A DNA stretch of 64,000 bases from Heterobilharzia americana (Eukaryota; Platyhelminthes; Trematoda; Strigeidida; Schistosomatidae): NCBI GenBank assembly GCA_944470555.2, contig OX104130.1, forward strand, positions 55,523,491 to 55,587,490, read 5' to 3'. A model generated the notes under the pieces. It was given only the letters and a program-made list of their open reading frames with translations, was not told the origin of the DNA and did no database searches. Position numbers and translations under genes: made by a program. Shown in pieces: positions 1-14,304 of the stretch (position 1 is its first letter; each line of letters starts with the position of its first letter).

Positions 1-294
1 CTGGTTATCTCATCTTATCTTGCTCTACTATCTTAAATTTAACCACGTTTCTAATTGCTCTAGCAGATCGTAGAAACAAGCCAAACATTGAGTGGGAGAA
101 GTTAGTAGGATTTTTTAAAAATCATTTGAGTTGGGTGATGAGTACCGCTAAATAAAGTGAGAGGTTCAAGACTACCTACATTAGTCAGTAGTGTTTGTGT
201 CATACTACGTTGCGCCTAAGCATAAAAACACTCCAGCTTACCATTCAAACACGTTTATTTCAAGTGAGAAGCACCATGGTATTTGACCGGTAGG
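1..294. other. No recognisable feature
   Basis: AT-rich sequence with no open frame, RNA gene or repeat boundary that I can support. Confidence 0.5.
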
Positions 295-905
295 TTTTAT
301 TCCAGTGTCTGATGTCTATTATCTTGATGATCAATCTACTTTAGGATCAGCTGCCAATAATAACAATTATAGTAATGATAATAATCGATTTATTTAAGAT
401 AGTACGTCTGATGCAGTGCGAAATTCTCAGCTTGTGGGATCTCGAAAAACCTATTATAAATACATTTTCAATGAAATTATTACAGGGTCTGAATAAGAAA
501 AATTGGTAAAAAAGCTTTACAAATACAATGATATGAAAAAGCCAGCTGGTGTTGGATAAGTGTTCGTTCCGGAATAACGGTAGGATAGAAAACCAATGTA
601 AGTTAGATGGTCTTGATAGTTTATTTAACTAGAAATTGATCTACAGTTCGAGCTAAGCGTCTTAGGAATAGTAATTTAATCTAACTTTATGGATTAAAAA
701 GTTTATTTCCAGCTAACACGATGTCTTTCGTCGTTTTGTTGTTAACTTTAAAAACGGTTGATTGAAAACATTCTAAAAGTGTGCAAGAGTAACTGGTTCT
801 TCTTGGAGACATTTAAAAGACGAAAACCAACTAAAAGAGAAAATATGACGCAATGTATTCAGAGGGAACATTTTGCTCGTCGAAGGCTCAAGTAGGCCGC
901 CAGTA
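295..905 (+). repeat. Unclassified dispersed repeat, copy 1
   Basis: This stretch aligns imperfectly, at roughly 60-65% by eye, with 17955-18560 and with parts of 7665-7990 and 8845-9075. Shared landmarks come in the same order: a segment around 'agccagctggt' followed by a GT-rich stretch, then 'tgaaaacatt' followed by 'aaaagtg', then 'gagtgca'-like sequence, and an end near 'tcaagtaggccgccagtaa'. None of the open frames resembles a protein I know. It may be an old non-autonomous transposon or the untranslated end of a larger element. Strand is arbitrary. Confidence 0.45.
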
Positions 906-1418
906 AGATGGTAAGAAAATACATTCAACTACCTCATTAAAAATCCATCCATAATTCAGTTGACAGAAGTCATCTTCGCAATGAGTTAAATTACAGAACG
1001 TCTTAATATCACTGCAGAATTTACAAAAATAAACTCTAGACAACGCCAAAAAATAAGGCTCTGAAAATAAAAAAATAGGTTGGATCTTGTTTACCATAGG
1101 ACTCATGCTGAACAGATGGTCGTTTTTCAATATTTTAATACAAATCTTAGCGACATAGTTCTACATGATCGGAATAGTATCAGCAGTTGGAGGCGATAAT
1201 TCGCCTGACTAGTGAAAGGCAATGCAAAAACTGTCATACTCATCCATTAGGCCAGATATTTTAATTAGTAAAGAGGATTTGATTCGGTGAAAAATTCTCA
1301 AATCGATACCCAACACAAAAGTTTGCAGATTTCTAAAACTCTGCAAAACCAAGCAGTTGAAATTATAAAAAGTCTGTTTATCTTAATTTCTCTTCAATTA
1401 CAGAAAACTATTGGAACA
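906..1418. other. Intergenic, no recognisable feature
   Basis: AT-rich spacer between the unclassified repeat and RTE copy A. A short minus-strand frame (888-1130) overlaps the repeat and has no recognisable domain. Confidence 0.4.
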
Positions 1419-1739
1419 ATTATAATTTGTGCTTGAGGATCCTAGTGGAAAATGAAGATTCAGTAACACGTCTCCGTCGCACTCACTTCTCTGCAGTCTT
1501 TCCAACCTGACTCCACCACTACCCACAAGATTTCATTTCTTCCTCACACCATCTCCTCCATCTCACCCTCGCTTAGGATACCAACTCGTCGTTACCCCTT
1601 TCGATTCCACTCGATGGTCTAACCTGGTGCATTATGTCGTCAAACAGTCTTCTCAGTGTATGCCCGATACACTCCAATCCATCTCCACCTTCTTTTGCAT
1701 ATTTGTTGGGTGAGAGATTTCTGCTTCGTTGGCAGGTTG

Positions 1740-1936
<197 letters not shown>

Positions 1937-3276
1937 CAAATGTTCCGGTGGTAATTGTCAATCCAGAGCATTGTTTACTCTCTCCAGGATGATTCTGCAT
2001 AATATTTTGCTTGCTTTGGGTGGACAGGGATGGAGCGTGATTCCGCACCACTTCTTGAAAACACTTATATCTCCCTCCTTTGAGAGTTTGACAAGGTAGC
2101 CATCCTTCCAATCAATGGGCTGACACCTTTCCTTCCCTCCTCACAAACCTTCTGCAATAGTGGTGTGGTGTGGTGTGGTGTGGTGTGGTGTGGTGTGAGC
2201 ATGTCCACCGCAGTTGTCTCTGCATCTGTTTTCAGTGCTTGTGGAGGAATTCCATCTGGTCGTGTTGCTTTCCCTGCTTTTAGTAACTTTATGGGGTTTA
2301 GGACTTCATTTCAGCTTTTGTTGGATGGCTTGTGTTCACTGGTATTTGTGTGACTGGTGTGCTGGTGGTATTCCTGGATGAGTTGCCGGTGGTGATGGTG
2401 ATGGTGATGGTGATGGTGGTCGATGGAAGAGTTTATTGAAGTGGTCAGCTCATCGTTTCCTCTGTTTCTCCTCTTTGGTGTTAACTAGGTTTCCTTCACT
2501 ATCTCTCATTGATTTCCTCTGCGTTGATCTCTTCCATCCCAGGTAGTAACCCGGTTATTTGATATAATGTTGTCAGGTCTGTGTCTCTCCTATAAACATC
2601 TAGGCCATAGTTTTGTCGAATGTCCTATATAATGTATCTCTGTTACCTGCAGCCTGTTCTGCTTCACTTGCCAATGTGTCTTTGTGCACACCCCTCTTCA
2701 CTTCTTTGTCCAGTGTATTGTTTCACAGATTGTGTTCTGTTATCCCTACACTGCACTGCACTACACTGCACTGGAATACACTGAAACACACTGATTCATC
2801 TTCAGCTTCAACATCTTCCGCTCACTTCTCTATCACCTCCCATGTATCCGTGGAGACCCATTTCTAGTCTCGTCTCGTCCCGTCTCGTCCCACTCCTTCT
2901 TCCTTCCTAACACGCTTGTGTAGGTATCCCCCCACATAGCTTTCAAAGAGTTCCAGTGTTCTTTCACGCACGTTCATTTATGCATGTGGCTCAATGTCTC
3001 CCATTTCCTCCTGATGACTGATCACTTGAAGATGTCCTCCGTACTTTCGTCCTTTCAGTTCAGTTCAGTTCAGTTTCTGTTCTGGGTGGATGTTGAACGT
3101 GAACTGTGGTCAACCACCAACTTCTTTGAAGGCTTCCAACCTGATTTCGAAGGTTGCTTGCACCATCTAGTGAGTGGTGTGAACCTACATCTGCTCCCCT
3201 TCTTCATCTTATCTTGTGTCCAGTAGGCTGGCTTCGTCTCCACTTTCCTCACATTGAAATGAAGTCGATCTGACTT

Positions 3277-3720
3277 TTAGTGTAATGTGTCCATCTGGTG
3301 AATGGTGAGATCAACTACATGTGGCTTTGTGAATATCCTTGAAAGTGTTTGTACACACTGCCTGACTGCAATCACCAAATTATTAGATGCAGAGAAGTCT
3401 GCAAATGGTTCTCCATTCTCGTTGATTTCCGTGAGTGCTCCTCCACCCATGGTTGGTTCTCTTCCTGTCTTGTCCGTTCGAGTTTGGCATTCATGTGACC
3501 CCCTCCACCCACCCACTAGAATGAATTCTGATGTGGCCAACTGGGGTGGAGTCTTGTCCAGTGTTGATTGCAGTTGTCTGTAGAATTCCTCCACCTTCTC
3601 TTCATCTGCATTATTTGTAGGTGCATAGTGTAGCGTGGAGTTGTACGATTGTAACTTTCTTTCCTTTTGATTTGAATCTTGGTGTCGTGATTCTGCATGA
3701 GTAGGGGGATTGCTTCCCAC
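3277..3720 (-). pseudogene. Endonuclease-domain remnant of RTE copy A
   Basis: An open stretch of 147 codons on the minus strand keeps the second half of the apurinic-type endonuclease of RTE LINEs. The block PTNNADEEKVEEFYRQLQ near residue 33 corresponds to the 'AP.ne..ee.k..fy..L' region of the family. The usual '(I/L)MGDMNAK' block further on is ruined by a TG-rich insertion that gives 'LVGGWRGSHECQ'. The end approaches the 'VDLT...D' segment. There is no start codon context or full domain. The same frame, with small changes, recurs in copies B and E, so the damage came before those copies separated. Confidence 0.75.
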
Positions 3721-4272
3721 TGCATGAGAGAGAGCCTTCGATGCTGTTGGAAGGGAGACATCATGACAGCCACTCGAGAACTCAGTGTGCTCGTTCTTGG
3801 TTGTCGTGTGGGTGACAATGTCTGAGTAGATTATTGACTGTGCAGTTGACAGTTTGGAGAGTCGACTTCCATTCGATCTTCAGATTACTCACAGATTCCT
3901 AGCCTAGCCTAGCACTTCTATGCCATACCTTCACATCGCTTTTGCAATCAGGGCAGGTATGCTAGGTTGATACATGATGCTGACATTCCATGTCCCCTTG
4001 TTTACTTTTGTTTTCATTGAGAGAGAGAATGAGGGAGGGAGAAGTCACATCGGGCAATCGGCTTCGTGTGGGCTTTCACCAACCGGCGTCATTTCGTCTG
4101 TCTGATGCTGGTGAGGAGATAGTTTGTTTTTGTTTTTTGTTTGTGCTTTGAAGTATGTTTATTGGTTGGATTGATTTTCGGGTGTGGGGTTGCTAGCTCT
4201 CTGTCCAACCTTCCCTCTTTATCCGTGGTTTATGAATGGGTAGTAACTAGTGAACTAGTTAACCAGGTGAGG

Positions 4273-7200
4273 TAACTAGACCAATATACGACTGCTAAAA
4301 ATTCATAGATAATCAGTAATACTTATCCAATTTTCAGTGATAGATTCAACTTTTAACATCAAAGAAAGAATTAAATTACTGGAGACTATTGTGATGTATC
4401 GGGACTGATGAGAGGCATCATTCCTTTCTGTTTACTAGGAACAGTATGGTTGCTGGTTGAAAAACATCAGCATTGAATACTTGAAACCAGACAAGAACAG
4501 GCAGTAGATAGCATTTGGAGATCCTATTCATTATTTACTGCAATTCCATGGGATATAAATGTGTCATTCATGTGTAGACTACTAAGACTAACTAAGATGA
4601 TTGATTTGCATATTATTCATAAAGTGCATGGTCCACTTTGACGTTTCTCACAGCTGAGTAGTTCTTCAGCTGTTCAACTGTCGCATCAACGTGGATTCCA
4701 CAGGAAACTAGCCAGCCAAGATCCTAACAGGTTCACTCAAGTTAGTTTTTGAGATTCAGTTTATTTAAACAATTCAGGTACATGAAAGAAGTTTTTCTAG
4801 GCACATAGCTGATGACTTTGGCCTCAAACGAGTAAAACCACTATTCGGTGTTCAGATCACTATGTTCTGGCTAGCGAAAACTTAGGATCAGCCTTAGTGA
4901 TTTCTAAATACTCATTTTGCTCAGCAGTATACTTCATCAGTTCATGATATTTTTTGTGTCAGAGATCACACCTTGCCATCTTAGCTGATGGGTGGTTTCC
5001 AACGGAAACCCTGTTGATACCATAGTAGGGCAGGTGAAAACCTACTCAGCCGGGAGAAACATCAAAATGAACCGTGCGTTTTGTAAATAATTTGTAAAGT
5101 GGTCATCTTAATTAGTCACCTTAGTCTATATGGGAATAACACATTCATATCTCATCAAATGCTGGAAAGTAAATAATGGAATCCTCGTTAAATCTACGCA
5201 TCAAAGAATCTGCAGTCTCATCTGTATCTTTAATGTATAACACAAATAATTACGCTTGGCAAAAACGAATTTTCATTAGTAGTTTAGTTGCATTCACTTG
5301 CTTTGCAAGGTAAATGCACACTGTTGATAATGGTTGTAGGTAGATTTTTTAATTAAAGTGTTCCTACATTCGTAAACATCATGATGGGACGGGTACAGTC
5401 ACAGAAATCGACGTCACATATGACCTGTGTAGGCATTACAATCAGAGTAAGAATGCAAGTCTAACGAGTATCCCATTTATAAAATTTGGGATAGGTAAAA
5501 AAGCTTGAAATGATTTTTAGACAGAAATAAAACTTTTCGAAATCAGAACACATTATCATATAAATCCATGCTTCTTTGTCGTTTTACATAAAAGAGCCAT
5601 GACGGCAATCGCATCTATACTTATAGGTTTACTCCAGTAAACACGCAAACCACACTATGTTTCAAAGCCAGCATCATGACTGCTCAAGGTCATCGCTAAA
5701 ATATCATTGCTTAGCGCTAGTAAAAATGACTCTTATGTTCATGAGTATGAAGTGGTAGACTTTGAAAGTGAATTGGGAATTGTTCGACAAACAAAGAGAA
5801 CAGTTCATTCAATCATTGCTTAAAAATACCACCTAATTGCATGTGTGTATTTACTCGATAAGAACTCTTTTATGGGAAATAACAATATCGTCAAATGAAT
5901 GATAAACTCAGCTATAAGAATAAAAGAACCCCTATTTAAGCTGTAATATCAACCATAATTACCGGTAATTTGGAGTTATTGAATTTAAAACTCTCAGTTT
6001 TTTAATTTTGTTCGCAGTTCAGTCTTAAATAAAACTGTCACGTAACCCGTTTAAGGCCTTTTAGTTAAAGCACCTTATAAACAAAATATACTCAAGTTCG
6101 CCTATCCAATAATTAGAACAGCTATGAGTAATACTCCTTTCCCTTATGTCGACTTCATAGACAGGGGGTGATGACTGGAGCCGAAATATTTTCTTTTCTA
6201 ACCTGAGGAAGAATAAAGATTCGATAACTACTATGAGCCAAGTTTTTTTCTACTACAATCATAATGCTAGTATACAAGCTAAATTTGTTCAGGGATTTCT
6301 AGTTAAATATAAATGAATTTAACAAAACACCTGATGTTTCAGTATAGGGTTAACGGTAAGGGGATGAAGCATGATAGATGATTTTATTTAAAGTCAAATT
6401 ACAGTTCTCTTGCTGTAGTTTCGTTTACAAAAAATAAGTCACTAGTTCGCTTGTGTACGTATCTAACTCCAATCTATATACTAGATTCTCTAAGTATTGT
6501 CTCTGCTTCCAAAAACCCTATAAACTCCTAATCCACCTGCTTCAGACAGTGTTAAAACAAGAGAAAATGGGAAGTAAGAAAGGTAGATTACATTAATTGA
6601 AACATGAAGATCAAAGCAACCAGGAAGGTAGTCAATTGTTCATTATCATGACAAAGACAAATAAAAATGAAATTTGTAGGCCATTGTTAAATCTGTTCAG
6701 TGTATATAAAATGACCTGTTTATGACATGCTAACAACCTCACCTTATATGTCTTAACACCGTAATTCAAAATATAACTTATATAGTTCATAAATAAGCAT
6801 TTTCACCTGAGATACTGAAAAATAAGATATACAGAGATGGTTTGTTGGAGTTAACACATAACGGAACTAGTAAAATAGGTAGTGTACACATTTACAACCT
6901 GTTATCATCTATCTGTCTATCAGTTTTCACGTTTCTAAATATGCAATCATGAATCAAATACTATAGAAAATGATTGTCTTCGACGGATAAACTCACTTGA
7001 CTTCGATATATATTTTAGACTTGACTATTTTCATCGTTTTCGGGATGTCACTAATGTTATGTCACTGAATTCTGAACGAAGAATGATGGATTCGCCTTTA
7101 TTTACATATATATTCAGCTTGTTCACTTGACACTCATACAAACATTCGTAGCTTGTTTCATTAGTGTCAGTAATGTGTCCTATCACCTGATTATTTACCA

Positions 7201-7664
7201 AAATATTATGGTACCTTTTCTCGCATCAAGGTTGTTTGAAACGTTTTAAAACTTTATGTATATGCTATCTATAATTCAGCTTTATCATTAAAAACTACTA
7301 GATAACCAATGTAAAAGTTTAATTTCATCATTCAATGCTTTCAAGATTCCGAACAGCTAAAGGGCGGTAAAATCCTGACAAAAAGTACCTAATCACTTAG
7401 GTGTAGTCTAAGAGTTTTACTCACTTGAGCGCCATTTTCATACTGGTTGTTCACCCCCCATTTTTCTTCCTTTAACTGTAAGTTGAAAATGTTCATTATA
7501 TTTTCCAAAATGGTCTTAGTAACTGAATATTCTAAATGAAAGAGCAGGCTGACTGAAGTCGATATGTGAAACTTAGTTGTGGAAGTATCCGAGCCAACGG
7601 TTTACATATAACTGGCTAGGTGTCTATCTGAGTGAACGACGATGCCTCAATATTAACTAGATGA
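4273..7664. other. Intergenic, no recognisable gene
   Basis: About 3.4 kb of AT-rich sequence. I found no open frame of note, no exon with convincing splice sites and no clear transposon motif. It probably contains older repeats that are beyond recognition by eye. Confidence 0.4.
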
Positions 7665-7990
7665 AAATTCCTCGTGCGTCAGACAGACTTTGAAGTTGAG
7701 TTAATATATGGCCAAGGTGGGTTACCCAGAGATCGCTGTTTGGAACACCAACATCACCCAGGTTTTCGTCCCAACTCTCTTTGTCAATCTACTTTATTTG
7801 AAAATCGTAAAATATCATATATGATAATAATCACTTTGTTCCAAACAACATGTGTGATACAGTATGGAATTCTCATCATACAATATTTTAGCGAATTCGC
7901 TTTCTGTACAATATTTTAAAACGAAATAATTATTGCATCTGAATGGTATCAGTAACGACAGTATTAAAGACACTAATATGAAGGCACTAT
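7665..7990 (+). repeat. Unclassified dispersed repeat, copy 2, left part
   Basis: The segment around 7800-7900 ('aatcactttgttccaaacaa' followed by 'atgtgtgata' and 'agtatggaattctca') aligns with 18060-18120 in copy 3 ('atcactttattccagacaat' and 'agtatggaattctca'). The matching right part of the repeat lies at 8845-9075, so this copy seems to be interrupted by some 850 bp. An 81-codon frame at 7674-7919 has no known domain. Confidence 0.45.
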
Positions 7991-8844
7991 TCTCTGTTGT
8001 TCCCCGTTGATCTTTGCTGGTGTACTATGAGAGGACTATTTCATATTGCGTAAGGCTTTGAAAGCCGTCAGTAGAGTGAGTGCTATGCCTGTGGCCCAAC
8101 TGATTAACACTGTAGTTGATAGATATTTAAATTCTGACAAGCAACTAGCTACAGTCATTTTAACTGACACTGAGCATCCACTTCATTCACAGCTCTCTCC
8201 TTGTATCTTCCCATAGAGGACAAGAAGAAACTAAATAAGACTATGTTGGTACAGCCAAGTGGAAGAAATCGACTGTACCTTACCTAGCACGAATATTATT
8301 TGAGGAAAAAAGGGTTGGAACAGAACTCACATATCAACTTTAAAACAGTTACAAATCTCATTTCAGTAATTTAATTAACAATGTAAAAGTTTCTCGTTTG
8401 CAATATGCTTTACACTAGTTAAGTTTCCATAATAAAACGCTTCCAATTGTTGTAAAGGAGTGTATACACACACATATTTTGTTGTTGTTCCAATATATCA
8501 TGCTAAGAACGGCAAGATGTACCACATATTGTTTAGAATGAAGTGAATATTATTATTAAAGGGGTAGCTGGTGGTAACTAAACGTCTAGGCTGATCTCGG
8601 GGAATGAATACGCGATCGAGCGCAATTTTGGTGGTGGCAGTTCAGTTAACCAAGCAACTTTAACCGCCACCCTAGCAACTGTTAAAGTAACCAGTCAAGT
8701 TTCATTATTTCGGATATTCAGGTAATTTTTCACAAAATAAGAGAAAGTAATTGGCTATCTTAGCAATTGTTGAGGTGGTCTTTAAGGTCACTCGGAATCT
8801 GCAATTCTATATAAGCATCCTATGAATGATAAGGTACAGTATTT
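7991..8844. other. Sequence separating the two parts of repeat copy 2
   Basis: No clear coding content. It may be an insertion into the unclassified repeat, but I see neither terminal repeats nor a target duplication that would prove it. Confidence 0.3.
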
Positions 8845-9075
8845 TCAAGCATTTATAGGTCCATTTCCATCCAGCTAACGTGTTTTCTGTATTTTCTTCT
8901 TAGCTTGAAAAACAACAGTTTGAAAACATCTTAAAAGTAAGCGAGAGTGCATGATACGTTTAGAAGACATATTTATTGGATTGAAACAAACTGAAAGAGA
9001 AGAATTTGATGAAATATATTTCGCGAAAATGTTTTGGTTGCCCAAGGTTTTAGCAGGTCACTGAATGTTGGAAGG
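8845..9075 (+). repeat. Unclassified dispersed repeat, copy 2, right part
   Basis: Aligns with 700-905 and 18390-18560. Common blocks are 'tttgaaaacat', 'gagagtgcatgatacgttta', 'gaagacatatttatt' and a closing block near 'ttgcccaaggttttagcagg', which corresponds to 'taacccgagtttcaagcagg' in copy 3. There is a minus-strand frame here (8973-9179) without a recognisable domain. Confidence 0.5.
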
Positions 9076-9837
9076 TTGACATAAATAAAGGATCGTTTTG
9101 ATTGTGCTGGATAGAGTGGATAGAAAATAATTGATGTACATAACAATTTTCGGTTGAACATAGCGTTTATGACATACACTGATGAGTAGACCTGAAGGTA
9201 TGCAATATAATCATTTGATTTTTGTTTAGAAGACAGCAGAATTAACTAAATTACATCCTACAAGTAATTCAAGCAGAATGATAGATCCTACCTTCATTTG
9301 CAAATAATGACTCTGTAAATCACTAAAATATCAACCATAGGTAATATTTGGTGAACATTCTAATCAGTTAAACGCACTTTGATTGAAAAGAAATCTAAAG
9401 GCTCAAATAGAGTACAATTATAGTGTTCTGTAGCAGTACAGAATCAAAGTGGCTCAATAATATAGTCATTGAATGCACATAACCACAGACTTCGTTGATG
9501 AAATTATTATTATTATTATGATTATAAGTCCCTCGAGTTCTTAGTGGAAAATAGGGATTCAGTAACACATTGCCATTGCACTCACTTCTCTGCAGTCTTT
9601 CCAACCTGACTCCACCACTACCCACAAGATTTCATTTCTTCCTCACACCATCTCCTCCATCTCACCCTCGCCTAGGATACCAACTCGTCGTTCCCCCTTT
9701 CGATTCCACTCGACGGCAGAACCTGGAGCATGATGTCGTCAAAAAGTCTTCTCAGTGTATGCCTGATACACTCCAATCCATCTCCACCTTCTTTTGCATA
9801 TTCGTTGGGTGAGAGGTTTCTGCTTCGTTGGCAGGTT

Positions 9838-10060
<223 letters not shown>

Positions 10061-11394
10061 GTTCCGCTCGTAAATGTCAATCCAGAGCATTGTTTACTCC
10101 CTCCAGAACGATCCTGCATAATATTTCACTTGCTTTGGGTGAACAGGGATGGAGCGTGATTCCGCACTAATTCTTGAAAATATTCACACTTCCCTCCTTT
10201 GAGAGTTTGACAAGGTAGCCATCCTTCCAATCAATGGGCTGACACCTTTCCTTCCCTCCTCACAAACCTTCTGCAATAGTGGTGTGGTGTGGTGCGAGCA
10301 TGTCCACCACTGTTGTCCCTGCATCTATTTTCAGTGCTTGTGGAGGAATTCCATCTGGTCGTGTTGCTTTCCCTGCTTTTAGTAACTTTATGGGGTTTAG
10401 GACTTCATTTCAGCTTTTGTTGGATGGCTTGTGTTCACTGGTATTTGTGTGACTGGTGTGCTGGTGGTATTCCTGGATGAGTTGCCGGTGGTGATGGTGA
10501 TGGTGATGGTGGTCGATGGAAGAGTTTATTGAAGTGGTCAGCTCATCGTTTCCTCTGTTTCTCCTCTTTGGTGTTAACTAGGTTTCCTTCACTATCTCTC
10601 ATTGATTTCCTCTGCGTTGATCTCTTCCATCCCAGGTAGTAACCCGGTTATTTGATATAATGTTGTCAGGTCTGTGTCTCTCTTATAAACATCTAGGCCA
10701 TAGTTTTGTCGAATGTCCTATATAATGTATCTCTGTTACCTGTAGCCTGTTCTGATTCACTTGCCAATGTGTCTTTGTGCACACCCCTCTTCACTTCTTT
10801 GTCCAGTGTATTGTTTCACAGATTGTGTTCAGTTCGTCTCTTCATTGTTTATCCCTACACTGCACTGCACTATGACTGCACTGTACTGCACTGCACTGGA
10901 ATACACTGAAACACACTGATTCATCTTCAGCTTCAACATCTTCCGCTCACTTCTCTATCAGCTCCCATGTATCCGTGGAGACCCATTTCTAGTCTCGTCT
11001 CGTCCCGTCTCGTCCCACTCCTTCTTCCTTCCTAACACGCTTGTGTAGGTATCCCCCCACATAGCTTTCAAAGAGTTCCAGTGTTCTTTCACGCACGTTC
11101 ATTTATGCATGTGCTCAATGTCTCCCATTTCCTCCTGATGACTGATCACTTGAAGATGTCCTCCGTACTTTCGTCCTTCAGTTCAGTTCAGTTTCTGTTC
11201 TGGGTGGATGTTGAACGTGAACTGTGGTCAACCACCAACTTCTTTGAAGGCTTCCAACCTGATTTCGAAGGTTGCTTGCACCATCTAGTGAGTGGTGTGA
11301 ACCTACATCTGCTCCCCTTCTTCATCTTATCTTGTGTCCAGTAGGCTGGCTTCGTCTCCACTTTCCTCACATTGAAATGAAGTCGATCTGACTT

Positions 11395-11839
11395 TTAGTG
11401 TAATGTGTCCATCTGGTGAATGGTGAGATCAACTACATGTGGCTTTGTGAATATCCTTGAAAGTGTTTGTACACACTGCCTGACTGCAATCACCAAATTA
11501 TTAGATGCAGAGAAGTCTGCAAATGGTTCTCCATTCTCGTTGATTTCCGTGAGTGCTCCTCCACCCATGGTTGGTTCTCTTCCTGTCTTGTCCGTTTCGA
11601 GTTTGGCATTCATGTGACCCCCTCCACCCACCCACTAGAATGAATTCTGATGTGGCCAACTGGGGTGGAGTCTTGTCCAGTGTTGATTGCAGTTGTCTGT
11701 AGAATTCCTCCACCTTCTCTTCATCTGCATTATTTGTAGGTGCATAGCATAGCGTGGAGTTGTACGATTGTAACTTTCTTTCCTTTTGATTTGAATCTTG
11801 GTGTCGTGATTCTGCATGAGTAGGGGGATTGCTTCCCAC
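11395..11839 (-). pseudogene. Endonuclease-domain remnant of RTE copy B
   Basis: Two overlapping minus-strand frames (11501-11839 and 11395-11631) together cover the same endonuclease remnant as 3277-3720 in copy A, with PTNNADEEKVEEFYRQLQ and VRQCVQTLSRIFTKPHVVD. One extra base near 11597 relative to A splits the frame. The catalytic block is disrupted by the same TG-rich insertion as in A and E. Confidence 0.75.
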
Positions 11840-12579
11840 TGCATGAGAGAGAGCTTCGATGCTGTTGGAAGGGAGACATCATGACAGCCACTCGAGAACT
11901 CAGTGTGCTCGTTCTTGGTTGTCGTGTGGGTGACAATGTCTGAGTAGATTATTGACTGTGCAGTTGACAGTTTGGAGAGTCGACTTCCATTCGATCTTCA
12001 GATTACTCACAGATTCCTAGCCTAGCCTAGCACTTCTATGCCATACCTTCACATCTCTTTTGCAATCAGGGCAGGTATGCTAGGTTGATACATGATGCTG
12101 ACATTCCATGTCCCCTTGTTTACTTTTGTTTTCATTGAGAGAGAGTGAGGTAGGGAGAAGTCACATCGGCAATCGGCTTCGTGTGGGCTTTCACCAACCG
12201 GCGTCATTTCGTCTCTCCGATGCTGGTGAGGAGATAGTTTGTTTTTGTTTTTTGTTTGTGCTTTGAAGTATGTTTATTGGTTGGATTGATTTTCGGGTGT
12301 GGGGTTGCTAGCTCTCTGTTCAACCTTCCCTCTTTATCCGTGGTTTATGAATGGGTAGTAACTAGTGAGCTAGTTAACCAGGGGAGGCTGCACTTGAAAA
12401 CATTTGATATTTGTTGACGTTGAATATCACTATGCCTTTTTTGTGTTCATGTTTCATCTTTAATCTTTATAGTATAGTTGGTTCGTTTTAATTGTTGCAG
12501 ATATCATCTCTATGCTAATCCGGTTTATTCTTTAACGACTTGATATAAGGTTTTTTGTCTTAGGTGTTCGATTTGTTGA

Positions 12580-13570
12580 CTCTATGGTGAGGGAAATACA
12601 GATTCACGCTAAGTTGATTCTGTTGCGGCTTTCGGGTTTTTCTGTGATATCCTCAGAGATAGTCATTCCTAGCATCGTGGAAAAGATTGGACATATCAAT
12701 CTCGAAGTCATTATTAAGTTTATAAAATGCCAGTATGAAATCAGCCCTTTTTCTACTATAATACAGTGGAAATAAGTTTAGACCATCTAGTCATTCCGTC
12801 TGAATGCTTTATTCCGAGTAAGGTCTAACGTAATTTGAATAGACCGTTCTGAACATATATCTTGATCAAAACTTTTGAAAGCTCTGCAGATCGACCAAAT
12901 ACGCGCATGCCCTATTGTGCAGCTGCGTTGCAGTTCGCCGAGGTTTCCAAATCATGACTTATGATGACACCTAAGTCTTTGAGTTTAAAGACTGAATGTA
13001 GTGATGTACCACCAAAAGGAATACAGGAAACAATTGCAATGTTCAATGTGCATTACTGTGCTTTTATTAAAGTTGATTTCCAGGCGCCAATGCTTGTACC
13101 AACCTACCGGTTCATCCAAATCTGTTTGAAGTGCATACCTGTCAGCATCACCACGAATGGCTCTTCAAACCTTTATATCATCGTGAATAGTAGAACCAAA
13201 GAGTTGAGCATTTTTTTAAATTCGTTGACATATAACAAGAAAACTATTGTACCTAGGATTGTTTCTTGAGGAACTCCACTCATCACAGGTTCCCATCCGG
13301 ATAGTATCCGATTAACCATCACTCTTTATCTTCTATCGTACAGAACGTCCCTAATCTGGGCTTGGAATGTATCGCCGAACCCAAAAAAGGGAGGCTTTCC
13401 TAGTGATTTTACATGTGATACTTTATTGAATGCCTTACTGAGGTCAATAAAAGTGGCATCTACTGCCGGCTTGCAATCACTGGCTGTACACCATTCCTCA
13501 CTTGCAATAAGGTAGTTTGTTAAACGAGTGTTCAACTGTATCATACTACATAAAAACAAATGCAATTAAA
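12580..13570 (-). pseudogene. CR1-like LINE reverse transcriptase fragment
   Basis: On the minus strand, 13565-13326 encodes an RT motif-A-like segment (VDATFIDLSKAFNKVSH), then 'FQAQIRDVLYDRR'. After a stop the reading continues as 'LSGWEPVMSGVPQ', 'TILGTIVFLLYVNE' and, nearer 12960, 'KLKDLGVIIS'. This order (A motif, SGVPQG.(L/V)LGP..FL.YVNDL box, then LGV.I) is typical of CR1-clade LINEs. The YADD/FADD box is not intact. Stops and shifts are frequent, so it is an old relic. The left end is uncertain. Confidence 0.75.
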
Positions 13571-13984
13571 ATATAATGCTATTATTTAATCATCCATCTA
13601 ATTTTTTTATGTACTTACTGTTAGGTCAACAAGTTTGATTGAAACAACTTTCCATGTAATAAACGAGATAGGTGACCTGACAAAGTATCCTTAGGAGGTA
13701 ACAAAAATGAATTATAGTACTCGGAGTTTGGCATGATGAAGTAATAAATATACTCAGTAAATGTCATAACAGCTTCAAGAAAGAAATACGGATGGCTTTA
13801 ATGCAAGGGAATGAAAATTGTAAACAAGTGTTAAAGTTACCATTTCGTCATAACAGACTCGACTACAATTCATTAGTTTACTGTAGTCTGGCAGTTCGTA
13901 AAGCTTGCTTCCTATTGGGTATGCTATGAATGTGGGTTGGTATGAATTTATGAGAAAGTGTAGAAAATTTGTCTTGCGATCATT
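13571..13984. other. Intergenic, no recognisable feature
   Basis: AT-rich spacer between the CR1-like relic and a short repeat. Nothing supportable seen. Confidence 0.4.
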
Positions 13985-14165
13985 ATTTTCTTGATGGTGA
14001 CTAGCAGTGGAATCAAGACTGTACCTTTCTTCCTATTCAGGACTCGTCATTTGGATATGTCCGCATCCTATTGAGTAACAGCGTGCTCGCTGAGAGTAGA
14101 GACCAATCCCCGTTGCCTCAAATGTCAGTGCTGATTACTAGGCTACACTATCAGGAGATCCACCT
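13985..14165 (-). repeat. SM-alpha-like SINE with decayed hammerhead motif
   Basis: Read on the minus strand, a tRNA-like head is followed by 'catatccaa', 'atgacgagtcc', 'aataggaagaaa' and a tail 'gattccactgctagtcacca'. The tail and the central block match the repeat at 23990-24150 and the schistosome SM-alpha pattern (hammerhead core, then ctggattccactgctagccacc). The first core base C3 is replaced by A and the second strand of stem II is altered, so self-cleavage is unlikely. Confidence 0.6.
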
Positions 14166-14304
14166 GCTTTACAATAGTCATACAAGGATACTTGTATTTT
14201 CTTATTTTCATTTTGAGCCAATTTGAGCGATGTATTTTGGCACATTCAACCTTATGTGGATCCCTGGAAACTACACGAAAACTTTAAATGTTATGATTTT
14301 GTTG

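Noticed and set aside
4400..4430. 'ctgatgagagg' as a hammerhead core
   Set aside because: No GAAA, stem II partner or stem I partner follows within a plausible distance.
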